A stretch of 26,451 nt of DNA from positions 1 to 26,451 of the forward strand of contig CAZHXN010000061.1 in assembly GCA_964536415.1 (NCBI GenBank). The letters are read 5' to 3'. Of this stretch, positions 7,122 to 16,889 are shown piece by piece; position 1 is the stretch's first letter, and every line of letters starts with the position of its first letter. The position numbers and the translations under genes were made by a program. The notes below the pieces were generated by a model that had not been told where the DNA came from, did not search any database, and worked only from the letters and a program-made list of their open reading frames with translations. The DNA is from Trichothermofontia sp964536415 (GTDB lineage Bacteria > Cyanobacteriota > Cyanobacteriia > B231).

Positions 7122-8750
7122 CTACGCACTCAACTGTGAATGTTGGGCACTGATGCGGGGTTCCGTTTGGGTGGCCGCATGGAGGCGATTCAGGGCGTTG
7201 ATGTAGGCATGGGCCGAGGCCACGATGATATCGGTATTGGCCGCATGACCGGAGAACACGCGATCGCCCTGGCGTAACCGGATCGTCACCTCCCCGATCG
7301 CATCAATCCCCGCCGTCACCGACTGCACCGTGAACTCGATCAACTCATTCTGGACATTCACCACCCGGTTAATCGCCTTGTAGACCGCATCCACCGGCCC
7401 CGTCCCGATCGCTGCATCCGTCAGTTCTTGACCATCGGGTGTAACCACCGTGACCGTCGCCGTAGGCCGCAATTGATCGCCACAGGAGACCTGCACCAGT
7501 TCCAAGCGGAAAAATTCCGGCGGCTGCTGGATTTCGTCATTGACGATCGACTCCAGATCCCAATCAGTAATCTCCTTTTTCTTATCGGCCAGTTCCTTAA
7601 AGCGCACAAACGCCTTATTAAGTTCAGTATCGCCCAACTCAAAGCCCAACTCCCGCAAACGGGTGCGGAAGGCATTACGGCCAGAGTGCTTACCCAAGAC
7701 AATTTGGTTATCGGTCAGGCCGATCGACTGGGCATCCATGATCTCGTAGGTGAGCCGGTTCTTGAGCACCCCATCCTGGTGAATGCCCGACTCGTGGGCA
7801 AAGGCATTCGTCCCGACGATCGCCTTATTCGGCTGCACAAACATCCCCGTCAAGTTTGAGACTAGGCGCGAAGTCTTGTAGAGTTGCCGCGTATCAATGC
7901 GGGTGAGCGGTGCTTCTGACTCCGGCGGACGACCCAGGAAAGGATTGAAATACTGCCGCCGCACATAGAGCGCCATCACCAACTCTTCCAGGGCGGCATT
8001 CCCGGCCCGTTCACCAATCCCATTGATCGTGCATTCCAACTGCCGCGCCCCATTCTTCACCGCTTCCAGGAAGTTGGCGACGGCAAGACCCAAATCATTG
8101 TGGCCGTGGACCGAGATAATCGCCTGGTCGATATTGGGCACATTTTCCTTAATGCCCCGAATCAAACGCCCGAACTCCTCCGGCGTCGTGTAGCCCACCG
8201 TATCAGGAATGTTGACCGTGGTCGCCCCTGCCGCGATCGCCCGTTCCAGGACTTGATAAAGAAATTCCGGGTCCGATCGTCCCGCATCCTCCGGCGAGAA
8301 TTCCACATCGTTGACAAAGGACTTGGCATAGGCCACCATTTCCGGCGCGATTTCCAACACCTCGGCACGGGTCTTGCGCAGCTTGTGCTCCAGGTGAATA
8401 TCCGAGGTAGCAATAAACGTGTGGATACGGCCCTTGGCGGCGGGTTTCACGGCTTCAGCAGCAGCCTGGATATCCTGCTTGGTTGCCCGTGCCAGACCGC
8501 AGATGATGGGGCCATCTTCCGTACCCACCTGTTGCGCAATCTTCTGCACCGCTTCAAAGTCACCAGGGCTGGCGAAGGGGAACCCGGCTTCAATGACATC
8601 GACCCCCAGTCGTGCCAGTTGCCGTGCGATCGTCAGTTTTTCGTCCACATTCAGCGTGGCTCCAGGGGACTGTTCCCCATCCCGCAGGGTGGTGTCAAAG
8701 ATAATAATGCGATCGGGTTGCGACGGACTGGTCTGTGACTGAGTATTCAT
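7122..8750 (-). CDS. leuA: 2-isopropylmalate synthase
   Basis: A 542-residue protein for the first committed step of leucine synthesis: acetyl-CoA plus 2-oxoisovalerate to 2-isopropylmalate. The DRE-TIM metallolyase signature FDTTLRDGEQSPG is at about residues 18-30, the metal-binding HGHNDLG at about 215-221, and the second family signature LECTINGIGERAGNAALEE at about 238-256. GKHSGRNAF marks the junction to the C-terminal LeuA dimer domain, the site of leucine feedback in this family. Length is normal. The start is ATG. It is divergent from metH with 82 bases between the start codons, so control sequences are shared. Isopropylmalate synthase is preferred over citramalate synthase because the C-terminal part and overall length match LeuA. 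Confidence 0.95.
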   Translation of the reverse strand: MNTQSQTSPSQPDRIIIFDTTLRDGEQSPGATLNVDEKLTIARQLARLGVDVIEAGFPFASPGDFEAVQKIAQQVGTEDGPIICGLARATKQDIQAAAEAVKPAAKGRIHTFIATSDIHLEHKLRKTRAEVLEIAPEMVAYAKSFVNDVEFSPEDAGRSDPEFLYQVLERAIAAGATTVNIPDTVGYTTPEEFGRLIRGIKENVPNIDQAIISVHGHNDLGLAVANFLEAVKNGARQLECTINGIGERAGNAALEELVMALYVRRQYFNPFLGRPPESEAPLTRIDTRQLYKTSRLVSNLTGMFVQPNKAIVGTNAFAHESGIHQDGVLKNRLTYEIMDAQSIGLTDNQIVLGKHSGRNAFRTRLRELGFELGDTELNKAFVRFKELADKKKEITDWDLESIVNDEIQQPPEFFRLELVQVSCGDQLRPTATVTVVTPDGQELTDAAIGTGPVDAVYKAINRVVNVQNELIEFTVQSVTAGIDAIGEVTIRLRQGDRVFSGHAANTDIIVASAHAYINALNRLHAATQTEPRISAQHSQLSA

Positions 8751-8832
8751 AGGTCGGTATTAGGTCATACTGAGAAAAAGAGACAACCTCTCTTGATATT
8801 ACTGCGGAAACTCACCAACTGCCTTCATTCCC

Positions 8833-11800
8833 ATGACTCATCCCTTCCTCACCCGACTGCATGATCCCAAGCGGCCTGTGATTGTGTTTGATGGCGCAAT
8901 GGGGACTTCGCTGCAACTGCAAAACCTGACGGCTGATGATTTTGGGGGGCCGGAATATGAAGGCTGCAACGAGTACTTGGTGGTGACCAAGCCGGAAGCG
9001 GTCGCAACCGTGCATCGCAATTTTCTGGCAGTCGGCGCAGATGTGATTGAAACCGATACCTTTGGGGCCACCTCGATCGTTCTGGCGGAATACGACTTAG
9101 CCGATCAAGCCTATCATCTGAATAAAACCGCAGCCGAACTGGCAAAAAACGTCGCCAGAGAATTTTCTACTCCCGAAAAACCCCGGTTTGTGGCCGGTTC
9201 GATCGGTCCCACCACGAAGCTTCCTACCCTCGGTCACATCGACTTCGATACCTTGAAAGCCGCATTTTATGAGCAGGCATTGGGATTAGTTGACGGTGGG
9301 GTGGATTTACTGTTAGTCGAAACCTGTCAGGATGTATTGCAAATTAAGGCGGCCTTGAATGCGATCGCTGACTTATTTGCAGCTAAAGGTCAACGCCTGC
9401 CTTTGATGGTGTCGGTGACAATGGAAACCACGGGTACCATGTTGGTGGGGTCAGATATCAGTAGTGTGCTGGCGATTTTAGAACCCTATCCCATCGATAT
9501 TTTGGGATTAAACTGTGCGACAGGCCCCGATCGCATGGCAGAGCATATTCGTTATCTGGCGGAATATTCACCCTTTGTGGTATCTTGTATCCCCAATGCT
9601 GGGATTCCCGAAAACGTGGGGGGGCACGCCCATTACAAATTGACCCCGATGGAACTGCGGTTGGCATTGACCCGGTTTGTTGAAGACTATGGGGTGCAAG
9701 TCATTGGCGGTTGTTGTGGCACCCAACCAGAGCACATTGCCCAATTGGTGGAGATTAGCCAAACCTTAACGCCGAAGGATCGCCCGGTGCGTCACTATGA
9801 TGCGACAGGAGCCGCGAATCGTCCACCTTTGCATTATGTCCCCGCAGCGGCATCAATCTATTCTATCCAACCCTACGAACAGGATAATTCCTTCCTCATT
9901 GTCGGTGAACGGTTGAATGCCAGTGGATCAAAAAAATGCCGCGACCTCCTCAATGCCGAAGACTGGGATGGGTTGGTAGCCCTAGCCCGATCGCAGGTGA
10001 AAGAAGGGGCACATATCCTCGATGTTAATGTGGATTATGTGGGTCGTGATGGCGTGCGCGATATGCGGGAATTGGTTTCCCGACTCGTAACCAATGTCAC
10101 GTTACCGCTGATGCTCGACTCCACCGACTGGCAAAAGATGGAGGCGGGGCTAAAGGTCACCGGCGGCAAATGTCTGCTCAATTCGACCAACTATGAAGAT
10201 GGGGATGAACGCTTTTTCCAAATTTTGGATCTGGCTAAACGCTACGGAGCCGGAGTGGTGGTGGGCACCATTGATGAAAATGGGATGGCGCGATCGGCAG
10301 AGCAGAAATTCGCCATTGCCCAACGCGCCTATCGCGATGCTTTGGAATATGGCATTCCCGCCCATGAACTTTTTTTTGATCCCTTAGCATTGCCGATTTC
10401 CACCGGGATTGAAGAGGATCGGGTGAATGCACGGGAAACGATTACTGCCATCCGTCGGATACGTGAAGAATTACCTGGTTGTCACATTATCCTGGGGGTT
10501 TCCAATGTGTCCTTTGGGCTGAGTCCCGCCGCTCGGATTGTGTTGAACTCCATGTTTTTACATGAAGCGATGGCGGTGGGCATGGATGCGGCGATCGTCA
10601 GCGCCGCGAAAATCCTTCCCTTGGCCAAAATTGAGCCGGAGCACCAGGAAGTTTGCCGTCAATTGATCTATGATCAACGTCAATTTGAAGACGATATCTG
10701 TGTCTACGATCCCCTCACGAAGTTAACCACCCTATTTGAGGGGGTGAGTGCCAAGGAAGCGCGATCGCAGTCGCGGGAAAACCTCACCCTAGAGGAGCGC
10801 TTGAAGCAGCACATTATCGACGGCGAACGTATTGGCCTAGAGGCCACCCTCGAACAAGCCCTAGCCCAATATCCCCCCCTGGAAATTATCAACACCTTTT
10901 TACTCGATGGGATGAAGGTGGTCGGGGAATTATTTGGATCGGGGCAAATGCAGTTACCGTTTGTGTTGCAGTCAGCGGAAACGATGAAGGCAGCGGTCGC
11001 GTTTCTGGAACCCCACATGGAAAAATCAGAAACAGCGGACAATGCCAAAGGTACGGTTGTCATTGCTACGGTCAAGGGCGATGTCCATGATATTGGCAAA
11101 AACCTGGTGGATATTATTCTGTCAAATAACGGCTATCGGGTGATTAACCTCGGTATTAAACAACCAGTAGATAACATCATTACGGCCTACGAAGAACATC
11201 GAGCAGATTGCATTGCCATGAGTGGGCTGCTGGTAAAATCCACTGCCTTTATGAAAGAAAACCTGGAGGTGTTTAACGAACGGGGGATTACCGTCCCGGT
11301 GATTCTGGGGGGGGCGGCCCTCACGCCCAAATTTGTCTATGAAGACTGCCAGAACACTTACCACGGTCAAGTGGTTTATGGNNNNNNNNNNNNNNNNNNT
11401 TCTCAGATTTGCATTTCATGGATAAGTTAATGCCCGCGAAAGCTGCTGGCAAGTGGGATGATTTGCAAGGCTTTTTGGATGAGGTTGGCAGTGGCAATGG
11501 TCAGGCGACTCTGAAATCGGAAGTGGAAACCCCTTCTGCTTCCCTCCCTACCACCGAGGTTCCCGTGGTAGCGGATACCGAGCGATCGGAAGCTGTCGCC
11601 ATTGACATCGATCGCCCCACTCCCCCCTTCTGGGGGACCCAGGTCCTCCAACCCCAGGATATTCCCCTCGAAGAACTCTTTGGGTATTTGGATCTTCAAG
11701 CCTTGATCGCGGGTCAGTGGCAGTTCCGTAAACCCAAGGAGCAATCCCGCGAGGAGTACGATCAGTTTTTAGCCGAGAAAGTCTATCCAATCCTAGACAC

Positions 11801-12419
11801 CTGGAAACAAAAAATCATTGCGGAAAATCTGCTCCATCCCCAGGTGATCTACGGCTATTTCCCCTGCCAAGCTGAGGGAAATTCCTTGCATCTCTATGAA
11901 CCTAATGGGGATACTCAAACCCCGATCGCGACCTTCCAATTTCCCCGCCAAAAATCTCTGCGACGCCTCTGTATTGCCGATTTCTATGCCCCCAAGGCAT
12001 CTGGGCTAATTGATGTCTTCCCCATGCAGGCCGTCACCGTTGGGGAAATTGCCACCCAATACGCAAAAACACTCTTCGAGGCCAACCAGTACACCGACTA
12101 TCTCTATTTTCATGGCCTTGCTGTCCAAATAGCCGAAGCTCTGGCCGAGTGGACCCATGCGCGGATTCGACGGGAGCTAGGGTTTGCCGATCGCGATCCG
12201 GAGAACCTGCGCGACATCTTAGCCCAACGTTACCAGGGGTCTCGTTACAGCTTTGGTTATCCCGCCTGTCCCAATATCCAGGATCAATACACCTTGTTGA
12301 AATTACTGCAAAGCGATCGCATTGGGATGTATATGGACGAGAGCGAACAGTTGTATCCAGAGCAGTCAACTACCGCGATCGTCGCTTACCATCCCACAGC
12401 TAAATATTTCAGCGCCTAA
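8833..12419 (+). CDS. metH: Cobalamin-dependent methionine synthase (split by assembly gap)
   Basis: The enzyme moves a methyl group from methyltetrahydrofolate through cobalamin to homocysteine. Four parts are present in order. The homocysteine domain (1-315) has zinc ligands Cys228, Cys294 and Cys295 (GLNCATG, GGCCGTQ). The pterin domain (about 355-600) starts at FLIVGERLNASGSKK. The cobalamin module has D750-x-H752-x-x-G755, whose histidine is the lower cobalt ligand. The activation domain contains RYSFGYPACPN near 12243-12275. Total length is about 1,195 codons, normal for MetH. The N run at 11382-11399 interrupts the frame, giving two apparent ORFs (8833 to about 11381, and about 11400 to 12419). 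Both belong to one gene, since the second resumes with FSDLHFMDKLMPAKA, the expected continuation after VVYG. Confidence 0.95.
11382..11399. other. Assembly gap (18 N)
   Basis: Eighteen undetermined bases inside the cobalamin-binding part of metH. Codon phase on the two sides does not agree across 18 bases; restoring it needs a gap of 1 modulo 3 (for example 10 bases, which would fit four residues from the Gly to just before the Phe). The drawn length is therefore an estimate. Confidence 0.97.
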
Positions 12420-12520
12420 GGGTCAGTGCCATGTCAGTACCATGAGTGCTAAACCGCGTGGTTACTCGGCGATCGGTCCAAATGGAAAATTTGGGAGAAG
12501 ATCGTCGAGTCACAGCGCAT

Positions 12521-13687
12521 CTACAATCGTGATTTCACAAATTTTTCCAAACGCTCCATCCCCTTGAGAATCGTCGCATCATCCGTCGCATAGGACAGAC
12601 GAATATGCCCATCGGCCCCAAACGCGGCACCGGGGACCGTCGCCACATGGTAATCCGTTAGCAACGTGTCACAAAACTCCAACGAGGACATCCCCGTTTT
12701 TTCCACATTCGGGAATAGATAAAACGCCCCTCCCGGCGTCGGACAACTCAGGCCCGGAATTGCATTCAGAGCATCCAACATCAGCTTACGCCGTTTCGCA
12801 AACGCCTGTCGCATCTCTTCGACGCAATCCTGGGGGGATGCCAACGCCGCGATCGCGCCAAACTGGGCAAACGTACACACATGGGACGTACTGTGGCTCT
12901 GCACCGTCATCGTCGCCTTCACAATCTCCAGCGGAGCCGCCAAATACCCCACTCGCCAGCCGGTCATCGAATATGCCTTCGCAAAGCCATTACTCGTAAT
13001 CGTGCGGGCAAAAATCTCCGGTCCCAACGACCCGATACTCAAGTGTTCGGCCCCGTCGTAAATAATCTTTTCGTAAATCTCATCCGCAACCACCAGAATA
13101 TCGCGATCGACAATTACCGCCGCCAGTGCCTTAATCTCTGCCGGTGTATACACCACCCCTGTTGGGTTTGAAGGGGAATTCAGCACGAAGAGCTTCGTTT
13201 GGGGCGTAATTGCGGCTTCTAATTGCTCCGCTGTAATCTTGTAATCCGTCGCCGCCGTTGTCGTGACAATCACCGGGGTACCCCCCGCCAGTTTCACCAT
13301 TTCTGGATAGCTGAGCCAGTAGGGGGCCGGGATAATCACCTCATCCCCCGGCGAAATCAGCGCCATCATCAAGTTATAGAGCGACTGTTTGCCACCACAG
13401 GTGACGGCAATCTGTTCCGCCTGGTAGGGCAATTGGTTATCCTGTTGCAGCTTCCGAGCGATCGCGGCCCGCAACTCTGGTTCCCCTGGTGCTGGGCCAT
13501 AGCGCGTCTTGCCCTGATCCAGGGCTTGTTTGGCAGCCGCGACCACATGGGCAGGCGTGGGGAAATCCGGCTCCCCAGCACTAAAACTACACACATCCAA
13601 CCCCTCTGCCTTCATCGCCTTGGCCTTGGCGGAAACTGCGAGGGTGACCGAGGGCGTGACTTCGCCAATCCGTTCTGCCAGCTTCAT
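12521..13687 (-). CDS. Aspartate / prephenate-type aminotransferase (class I, PLP)
   Basis: A 388-residue pyridoxal-phosphate aminotransferase of the Ib aspartate aminotransferase group. The cofactor lysine is Lys237 in SNGFAKAYSMTGWRVGYL. Asn174 (SNPTG), Asp202 and Tyr205 (ADEIY) are the usual cofactor contacts, and HIRLSY near residue 365 carries the carboxylate-binding arginine. GGKQSLYN with Lys100 is typical of the Thermus-like Ib enzymes, some of which also transaminate prephenate to arogenate for tyrosine and phenylalanine. Aspartate is therefore the safe substrate call and prephenate a fair possibility. The start is ATG. The gene converges on metH with about 100 bases between stop codons, and has repeats upstream. 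Confidence 0.9.
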   Translation of the reverse strand: MKLAERIGEVTPSVTLAVSAKAKAMKAEGLDVCSFSAGEPDFPTPAHVVAAAKQALDQGKTRYGPAPGEPELRAAIARKLQQDNQLPYQAEQIAVTCGGKQSLYNLMMALISPGDEVIIPAPYWLSYPEMVKLAGGTPVIVTTTAATDYKITAEQLEAAITPQTKLFVLNSPSNPTGVVYTPAEIKALAAVIVDRDILVVADEIYEKIIYDGAEHLSIGSLGPEIFARTITSNGFAKAYSMTGWRVGYLAAPLEIVKATMTVQSHSTSHVCTFAQFGAIAALASPQDCVEEMRQAFAKRRKLMLDALNAIPGLSCPTPGGAFYLFPNVEKTGMSSLEFCDTLLTDYHVATVPGAAFGADGHIRLSYATDDATILKGMERLEKFVKSRL

Positions 13688-14040
13688 AGTGAACCCATTG
13701 TCGATCGACTGCGGTTTTCTAGTGTCGCAGAGGATTCCCCGGTGTGCTGTTAAGATTTAACTTTTTTCTGAAAATATGAAAATTGGTTTCTGATCAGTCG
13801 GTAAGTGTTATTAAACTGAAGACCCTCATCCCCTCATCTCTTCTCGCGGCTTGGGAGAAGGGGGACCGATCTCGCGCCCCTCACCCACCCCCCGTTTGCG
13901 GGGGGCAGGGGGCAGGACTGGGAGTGAGGGCAATTCTCCTGCGGAGACACTGCGCGAACGGCGATACTTCCGTTTAATGAGCGCGGTCTACTTAACAGGT
14001 TTGCGCAAACTGGATTGCCGATCACCCCAGACACAACACG
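13688..14040. other. Intergenic region rich in palindromic repeats
   Basis: A 353-base spacer with no credible gene. It contains dispersed repeat copy 2 (13822-13940) and a perfect 12-bp palindrome GTTTGCGCAAAC (13999-14010). The first 60 bases are A+T rich and probably hold the aminotransferase promoter. Confidence 0.65.
13822..13940. repeat. Dispersed palindromic repeat, copy 2
   Basis: It opens with GACCCTCATCCCCTCATC and holds a perfect 7-bp stem CCCCCCG/CGGGGGG (13888-13894 and 13899-13905, loop TTTG). The 18-base stem-loop is the exact reverse complement of 17805-17822. It ends GGGAGTGAGGGCAATTCTCC and is followed by GCGGAGACACTGCGCGAACG, a variant of the motif near 17668. Confidence 0.7.
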
Positions 14041-14238
14041 TTATCCACGGCTGTCGGACACCAAGAGCATCGCTTGGGTCAGCCAGGAGTCCAGCCAGCC
14101 CGATCGCAGTTCCATCTCCGCAACGCTGTTTGCGATGACTAACATTCCTGTCAAGCATAGGGCGGCCAGTAACCGCTCCCAGGTGTTGAGGGTAACCACA
14201 CGGTCTTTGGTCGTGGTGTTGCGTGAGATTGAATTCAT
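14041..14238 (-). CDS. Small single-span membrane protein, 65 aa
   Basis: The ATG at 14238 is preceded by GGGGGAG eight bases away, a strong ribosome binding site; the open frame continues upstream without one. The protein starts MNSISRNTTTKDRVV and has one hydrophobic segment near residues 21-40 (ERLLAALCLTGMLVIANSVA), then a short amphipathic tail. I do not recognise the family. It could be a small inner-membrane or thylakoid protein. Evidence for a real gene is the ribosome binding site and the membrane segment. An A+T-rich stretch with TATAAA near 14330, read on the minus strand, may hold its promoter. Confidence 0.55.
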   Translation of the reverse strand: MNSISRNTTTKDRVVTLNTWERLLAALCLTGMLVIANSVAEMELRSGWLDSWLTQAMLLVSDSRG

Positions 14239-14421
14239 AGCTGTTCTCCCCCTAAACCCAACTGGCAGATCGGTGGCAAGCGCCCCCACCTCCATTCTTT
14301 GACTAGGATTCCCTTATTCAGTGTGAGAATTTATATTCATCACCTGTGATTCTTTAACTGGATACGGGTGATTGGCATCACACCCTAATCACCTCCATGC
14401 GGAGAGACATGAATGGCGGCA

Positions 14422-14676
14422 CTACTCACCCAAGGATGGCTCAATTCTAGTGATGTAAGGTAGCTGGGCTAGCTTAAGCAGAATCTTGCGCCAGCAGGGT
14501 TGGTGGGTTGCCCCGATCGCTAATACCTGGCCTGGGCGACACCCGATCTGACCAGGCGACTGGCGATGGATTTGCAGGCTGGGATCGATCGCCTGGATCT
14601 GTCGGATAACGCTCTCGGTGGCCGGGGCGCAAAATTCGTAGCTGAGCGATCGCAAGCCATCCGCTGGTCCAATCAA
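14422..14676 (-). CDS. Conserved-looking hypothetical protein, about 84 aa
   Basis: The frame from the TTG at 14676 encodes a soluble protein that opens with GLRSLSYEFCAPA near residue 7 and continues IRQIQAIDPSLQIHRQSPGQIGCRPGQVLAIG, ending LPYITRIEPSLG. The phrasing resembles short cyanobacterial proteins of unknown role that I recall, but I cannot name the family. The frame stays open about 80 bases further upstream without any ATG, GTG or TTG, and that part (KKFDLAKISPAGL) also reads as plausible protein, so the true start is uncertain. It is divergent from the DUF4278 gene. Confidence 0.5.
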   Translation of the reverse strand: MIGPADGLRSLSYEFCAPATESVIRQIQAIDPSLQIHRQSPGQIGCRPGQVLAIGATHQPCWRKILLKLAQLPYITRIEPSLGE

Positions 14677-14730
14677 CCCCGCAGGCGAAATCTTCGCTAA
14701 GTCAAACTTTTTCGTAACCTGACCACCCCA

Positions 14731-14913
14731 GTGACTAGCCCTGTCACTGGCCCCGATCTAAAAGGGAAATGCCTGAAATATCGCGGTGCCGTTTATGAGT
14801 GTCCGAAGGGAGTGCCCGATCAACCCGAATGCTGCGAGATTGAGGTCATAGGGAAATATCGCGGCTCACCCTCAACGGTCCATCTGCGGGGCAAGACCTT
14901 AGTTTCGGAATAG
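14731..14913 (+). CDS. DUF4278 domain protein, 60 aa
   Basis: The segment CLKYRGAVYE followed downstream by GKYRG fits the DUF4278 family, small cyanobacterial proteins built around an LKYRG-x-x-Y motif. Most members start one or two residues before LKYRG. Here no in-frame ATG exists, so the GTG at 14731, thirteen codons earlier, is taken as the start; no clear ribosome binding site precedes it. Three cysteines cluster at about residues 24-35 (ECPKGVPDQPECC). Function is unknown. Neighbours are a divergent small gene and the convergent crtH. Confidence 0.6.
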   Translation: MTSPVTGPDLKGKCLKYRGAVYECPKGVPDQPECCEIEVIGKYRGSPSTVHLRGKTLVSE

Positions 14914-14940
14914 GTGTCTGAGGTACCGCTCCGTCATTAA

Positions 14941-14966
14941 AGGCCCCAATTAGAGGCCCCAATTAG
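14941..14966. repeat. 13-bp tandem duplication over the crtH stop codon
   Basis: AGGCCCCAATTAG occurs twice head to tail (14941-14953, 14954-14966). The second copy contains the crtH stop (TAA on the minus strand, 14963-14965). Confidence 0.85.
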
Positions 14967-16522
14967 AGACCCAAATCTGTGGCAACACGATGGGCGCAGG
15001 CAAACCCGGAAAAGGCCACCGCATTCAGTCCTTGTCCCGGAAAGGTACTGTCACCGACACAGTAAAGGCCGGGGATGGCTGTGCGATTAAAGGGCATCCC
15101 CAATACCCCCCGTAACCGACGCCGGGGAATCGGGCCGTAGGTCCCGTCCGATCGCCCCAAAAAGCGCCGATGGGTTCGGGGTGTCCCCACTTCCTGATAG
15201 TCCTGGGTGACAATTAAACCGGGGAAGATGGTTTCCAGTCGATCAATCACGCGTTCGGCTGCATCCTCCTTTTTCCGCTCATAGTCCCGTTGGGATAGCC
15301 CTTGCCAATCCTCAATCCAACTAGGGGTAAAGGTATGGATGATGTGGCAGTTGGGTGGGGCCAAACTGGGATCAAGCAACGTGGGAATGGATACAAAGAT
15401 CGTCCCTTCCGGCTCTTCCATTTTCTGCCAGTCCTCCAGCAAAATGTGGTGGCAGGCTGTACCGGGGGGCAACACCCGACCGTGGGGATCTTCAATTCCC
15501 AAATGCAGGTTGAGGAAACTGGGGGATTTCTGATAGCGCCGCCGCCACTTTTGCTCCGCTGCTGGTAGGGGTTCGGTGGGCAATAGGTCTGGGAAGGTAT
15601 CCCAACGGGTGGCATTGGACACAATCCGACGGGCATAATACACTTCGCCGGACGCGAGTTGGACGCCCGTTGCCCGTCCTCTTGCCATTAAGACCTGCGT
15701 AACCCTGGACCGATAGCGGATGTAGCTGCCTGCGTTGACTAATCCCTCGACCAACTTCTGGGCAATTTGGCCAACGCCACCTTTGGGGTAATTGATGCCG
15801 CCATAATGGCGATCGCTAAACACCATGCCTGCATTGATCATGGGGGTGCGATCGGCGGGGACGACTGACCAGCAGTAGCACTCCATATCAATAAATTTGA
15901 GCAGGTTCGGATCGCTGATATAGCGACGGGCCACTTCCCCGGCATTTTGGGGCAGATATTTAACCAACCCCAGACAGGCTCCCGGATTTTGGAAAAAGAC
16001 ACGGGCCAGGTAGCGGGGTTCTTCCAGAGATAGGAGTTCGATCGCGTTTAAGCAATTAAAAACCTGCCAGCATTCATCATAAAACTGGCGAATGCCCCGC
16101 TCTTCATGGGGGAAATAGGCGGTCAATGCGGCCAGGAATTGCTCGTAGTCCCGGTGGACTTGCAGATCCAGGCCCCCTGGCAGGTGGTAGTGGATCTGGA
16201 CCGGATCGGGAATCGTTTCCAAACTCACGTTAACGGCAGCCAGGGCACGGGTGAGTAGATTGGTCGTCCCCTGCTGGCCAAAGCCAAAAATCATCGATGC
16301 GCCGACATCGAATCGATACCCCTGGCGTTCAAAATAACCCGCACTGCCACCGGGGATCAGGTAGCGTTCCAGCACCAACACCTTGGCCCCCTTGGCCGCT
16401 AACTGGGTGGCCGTCACCAAACCGCCGATACCAGAACCGATCACGATGACATCAAAGCTTGAACCAGAGGCGAGTTGGGGCGAACGGGCGGCGTTGGCCA
16501 TATCGGCAGTAGCAGGAACCAT
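14963..16522 (-). CDS. crtH: Carotenoid cis-trans isomerase (CrtISO)
   Basis: A 519-residue FAD enzyme of the CrtI/CrtISO family. It converts poly-cis carotenes (prolycopene) to all-trans lycopene, a step needed in cyanobacterial and plant carotenoid synthesis, at the membrane. The dinucleotide-binding motif VIVIGSGIGGLVTATQLAAKG lies at about residues 25-45, followed by LERYLIPGGSAGYFERQGYRFDVGASMIFGFG, which is characteristic. The C-terminal FAD-binding block GLYCVGDSTFPGQGLNAVAFSG is intact. The length matches cyanobacterial CrtH rather than CrtP/CrtQ desaturases, and phrases such as DMECYCWSVVPADRTPMINAGMVF support that call. The start is ATG. It is divergent from ycf23 across 367 bases. 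Confidence 0.92.
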   Translation of the reverse strand: MVPATADMANAARSPQLASGSSFDVIVIGSGIGGLVTATQLAAKGAKVLVLERYLIPGGSAGYFERQGYRFDVGASMIFGFGQQGTTNLLTRALAAVNVSLETIPDPVQIHYHLPGGLDLQVHRDYEQFLAALTAYFPHEERGIRQFYDECWQVFNCLNAIELLSLEEPRYLARVFFQNPGACLGLVKYLPQNAGEVARRYISDPNLLKFIDMECYCWSVVPADRTPMINAGMVFSDRHYGGINYPKGGVGQIAQKLVEGLVNAGSYIRYRSRVTQVLMARGRATGVQLASGEVYYARRIVSNATRWDTFPDLLPTEPLPAAEQKWRRRYQKSPSFLNLHLGIEDPHGRVLPPGTACHHILLEDWQKMEEPEGTIFVSIPTLLDPSLAPPNCHIIHTFTPSWIEDWQGLSQRDYERKKEDAAERVIDRLETIFPGLIVTQDYQEVGTPRTHRRFLGRSDGTYGPIPRRRLRGVLGMPFNRTAIPGLYCVGDSTFPGQGLNAVAFSGFACAHRVATDLGL

Positions 16523-16889
16523 GCAAATTCAGGGGCGATTGGACTGGACGGCTTCTGTTCTGAGTTTATCGGAGTGTGGGGTCAAGTGCGATACATTTTA
16601 CGGCGGTCAGATTGCCCTGCTCACGGCGACGATCGGGAGCCTCATCTGGGAGCCTATTAGTCAGTTGTTGCCCCCTAAGCGATCAGTGATACCGGGACTC
16701 GGTGACTCGGTAGTCAGCGATCGGTCATGCTTGATTCGGAAACGGTTCGGGAGTCAGTTTGGGACTCTTGGGAATCGGTTATTGGTTAAGCATCCCATGC
16801 GGATCGGGTGAATGTGACACAATAGCGATATGCTTGGGCGTATCGCCATTTGGGCGTATTGCCACCACGACTTCTGAAAATCAAAACCG
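16523..16889. other. Intergenic region between crtH and ycf23
   Basis: A 367-base spacer. A plus-strand open frame crosses from inside crtH into it (to 16811), but its second part is low-complexity (repeated GACTCGG and GGGA-type words) and I do not accept it as a gene. The promoters of both divergent genes should lie here; I could not pick convincing boxes. Confidence 0.6.
16834..16865. repeat. 16-bp imperfect tandem duplication
   Basis: TTGGGCGTATCGCCAT (16834-16849) is followed directly by TTGGGCGTATTGCCAC, 14 of 16 bases identical. It lies 24 bases upstream of the ycf23 start. Confidence 0.75.

Noticed and set aside
8100..8738. 212-codon plus-strand open frame
   Set aside because: Exactly antisense to conserved leuA motifs; its composition looks like a shadow frame.
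8751..8832. Riboswitch between leuA and metH
   Set aside because: Only 82 bases are available and no cobalamin, SAM or SAH riboswitch core could be recognised.
8833..12419. metH as a genuine pseudogene or split gene
   Set aside because: The interruption coincides exactly with the N run, and both sides continue the normal MetH sequence.
13223..13753. 176-codon plus-strand open frame
   Set aside because: Antisense to the aminotransferase gene, with an Arg-rich product of no recognisable pattern.
16383..16811. 142-codon plus-strand open frame crossing from crtH into the spacer
   Set aside because: Its first third is antisense to the conserved start of crtH and the rest is low-complexity sequence; no ribosome binding site or family pattern.
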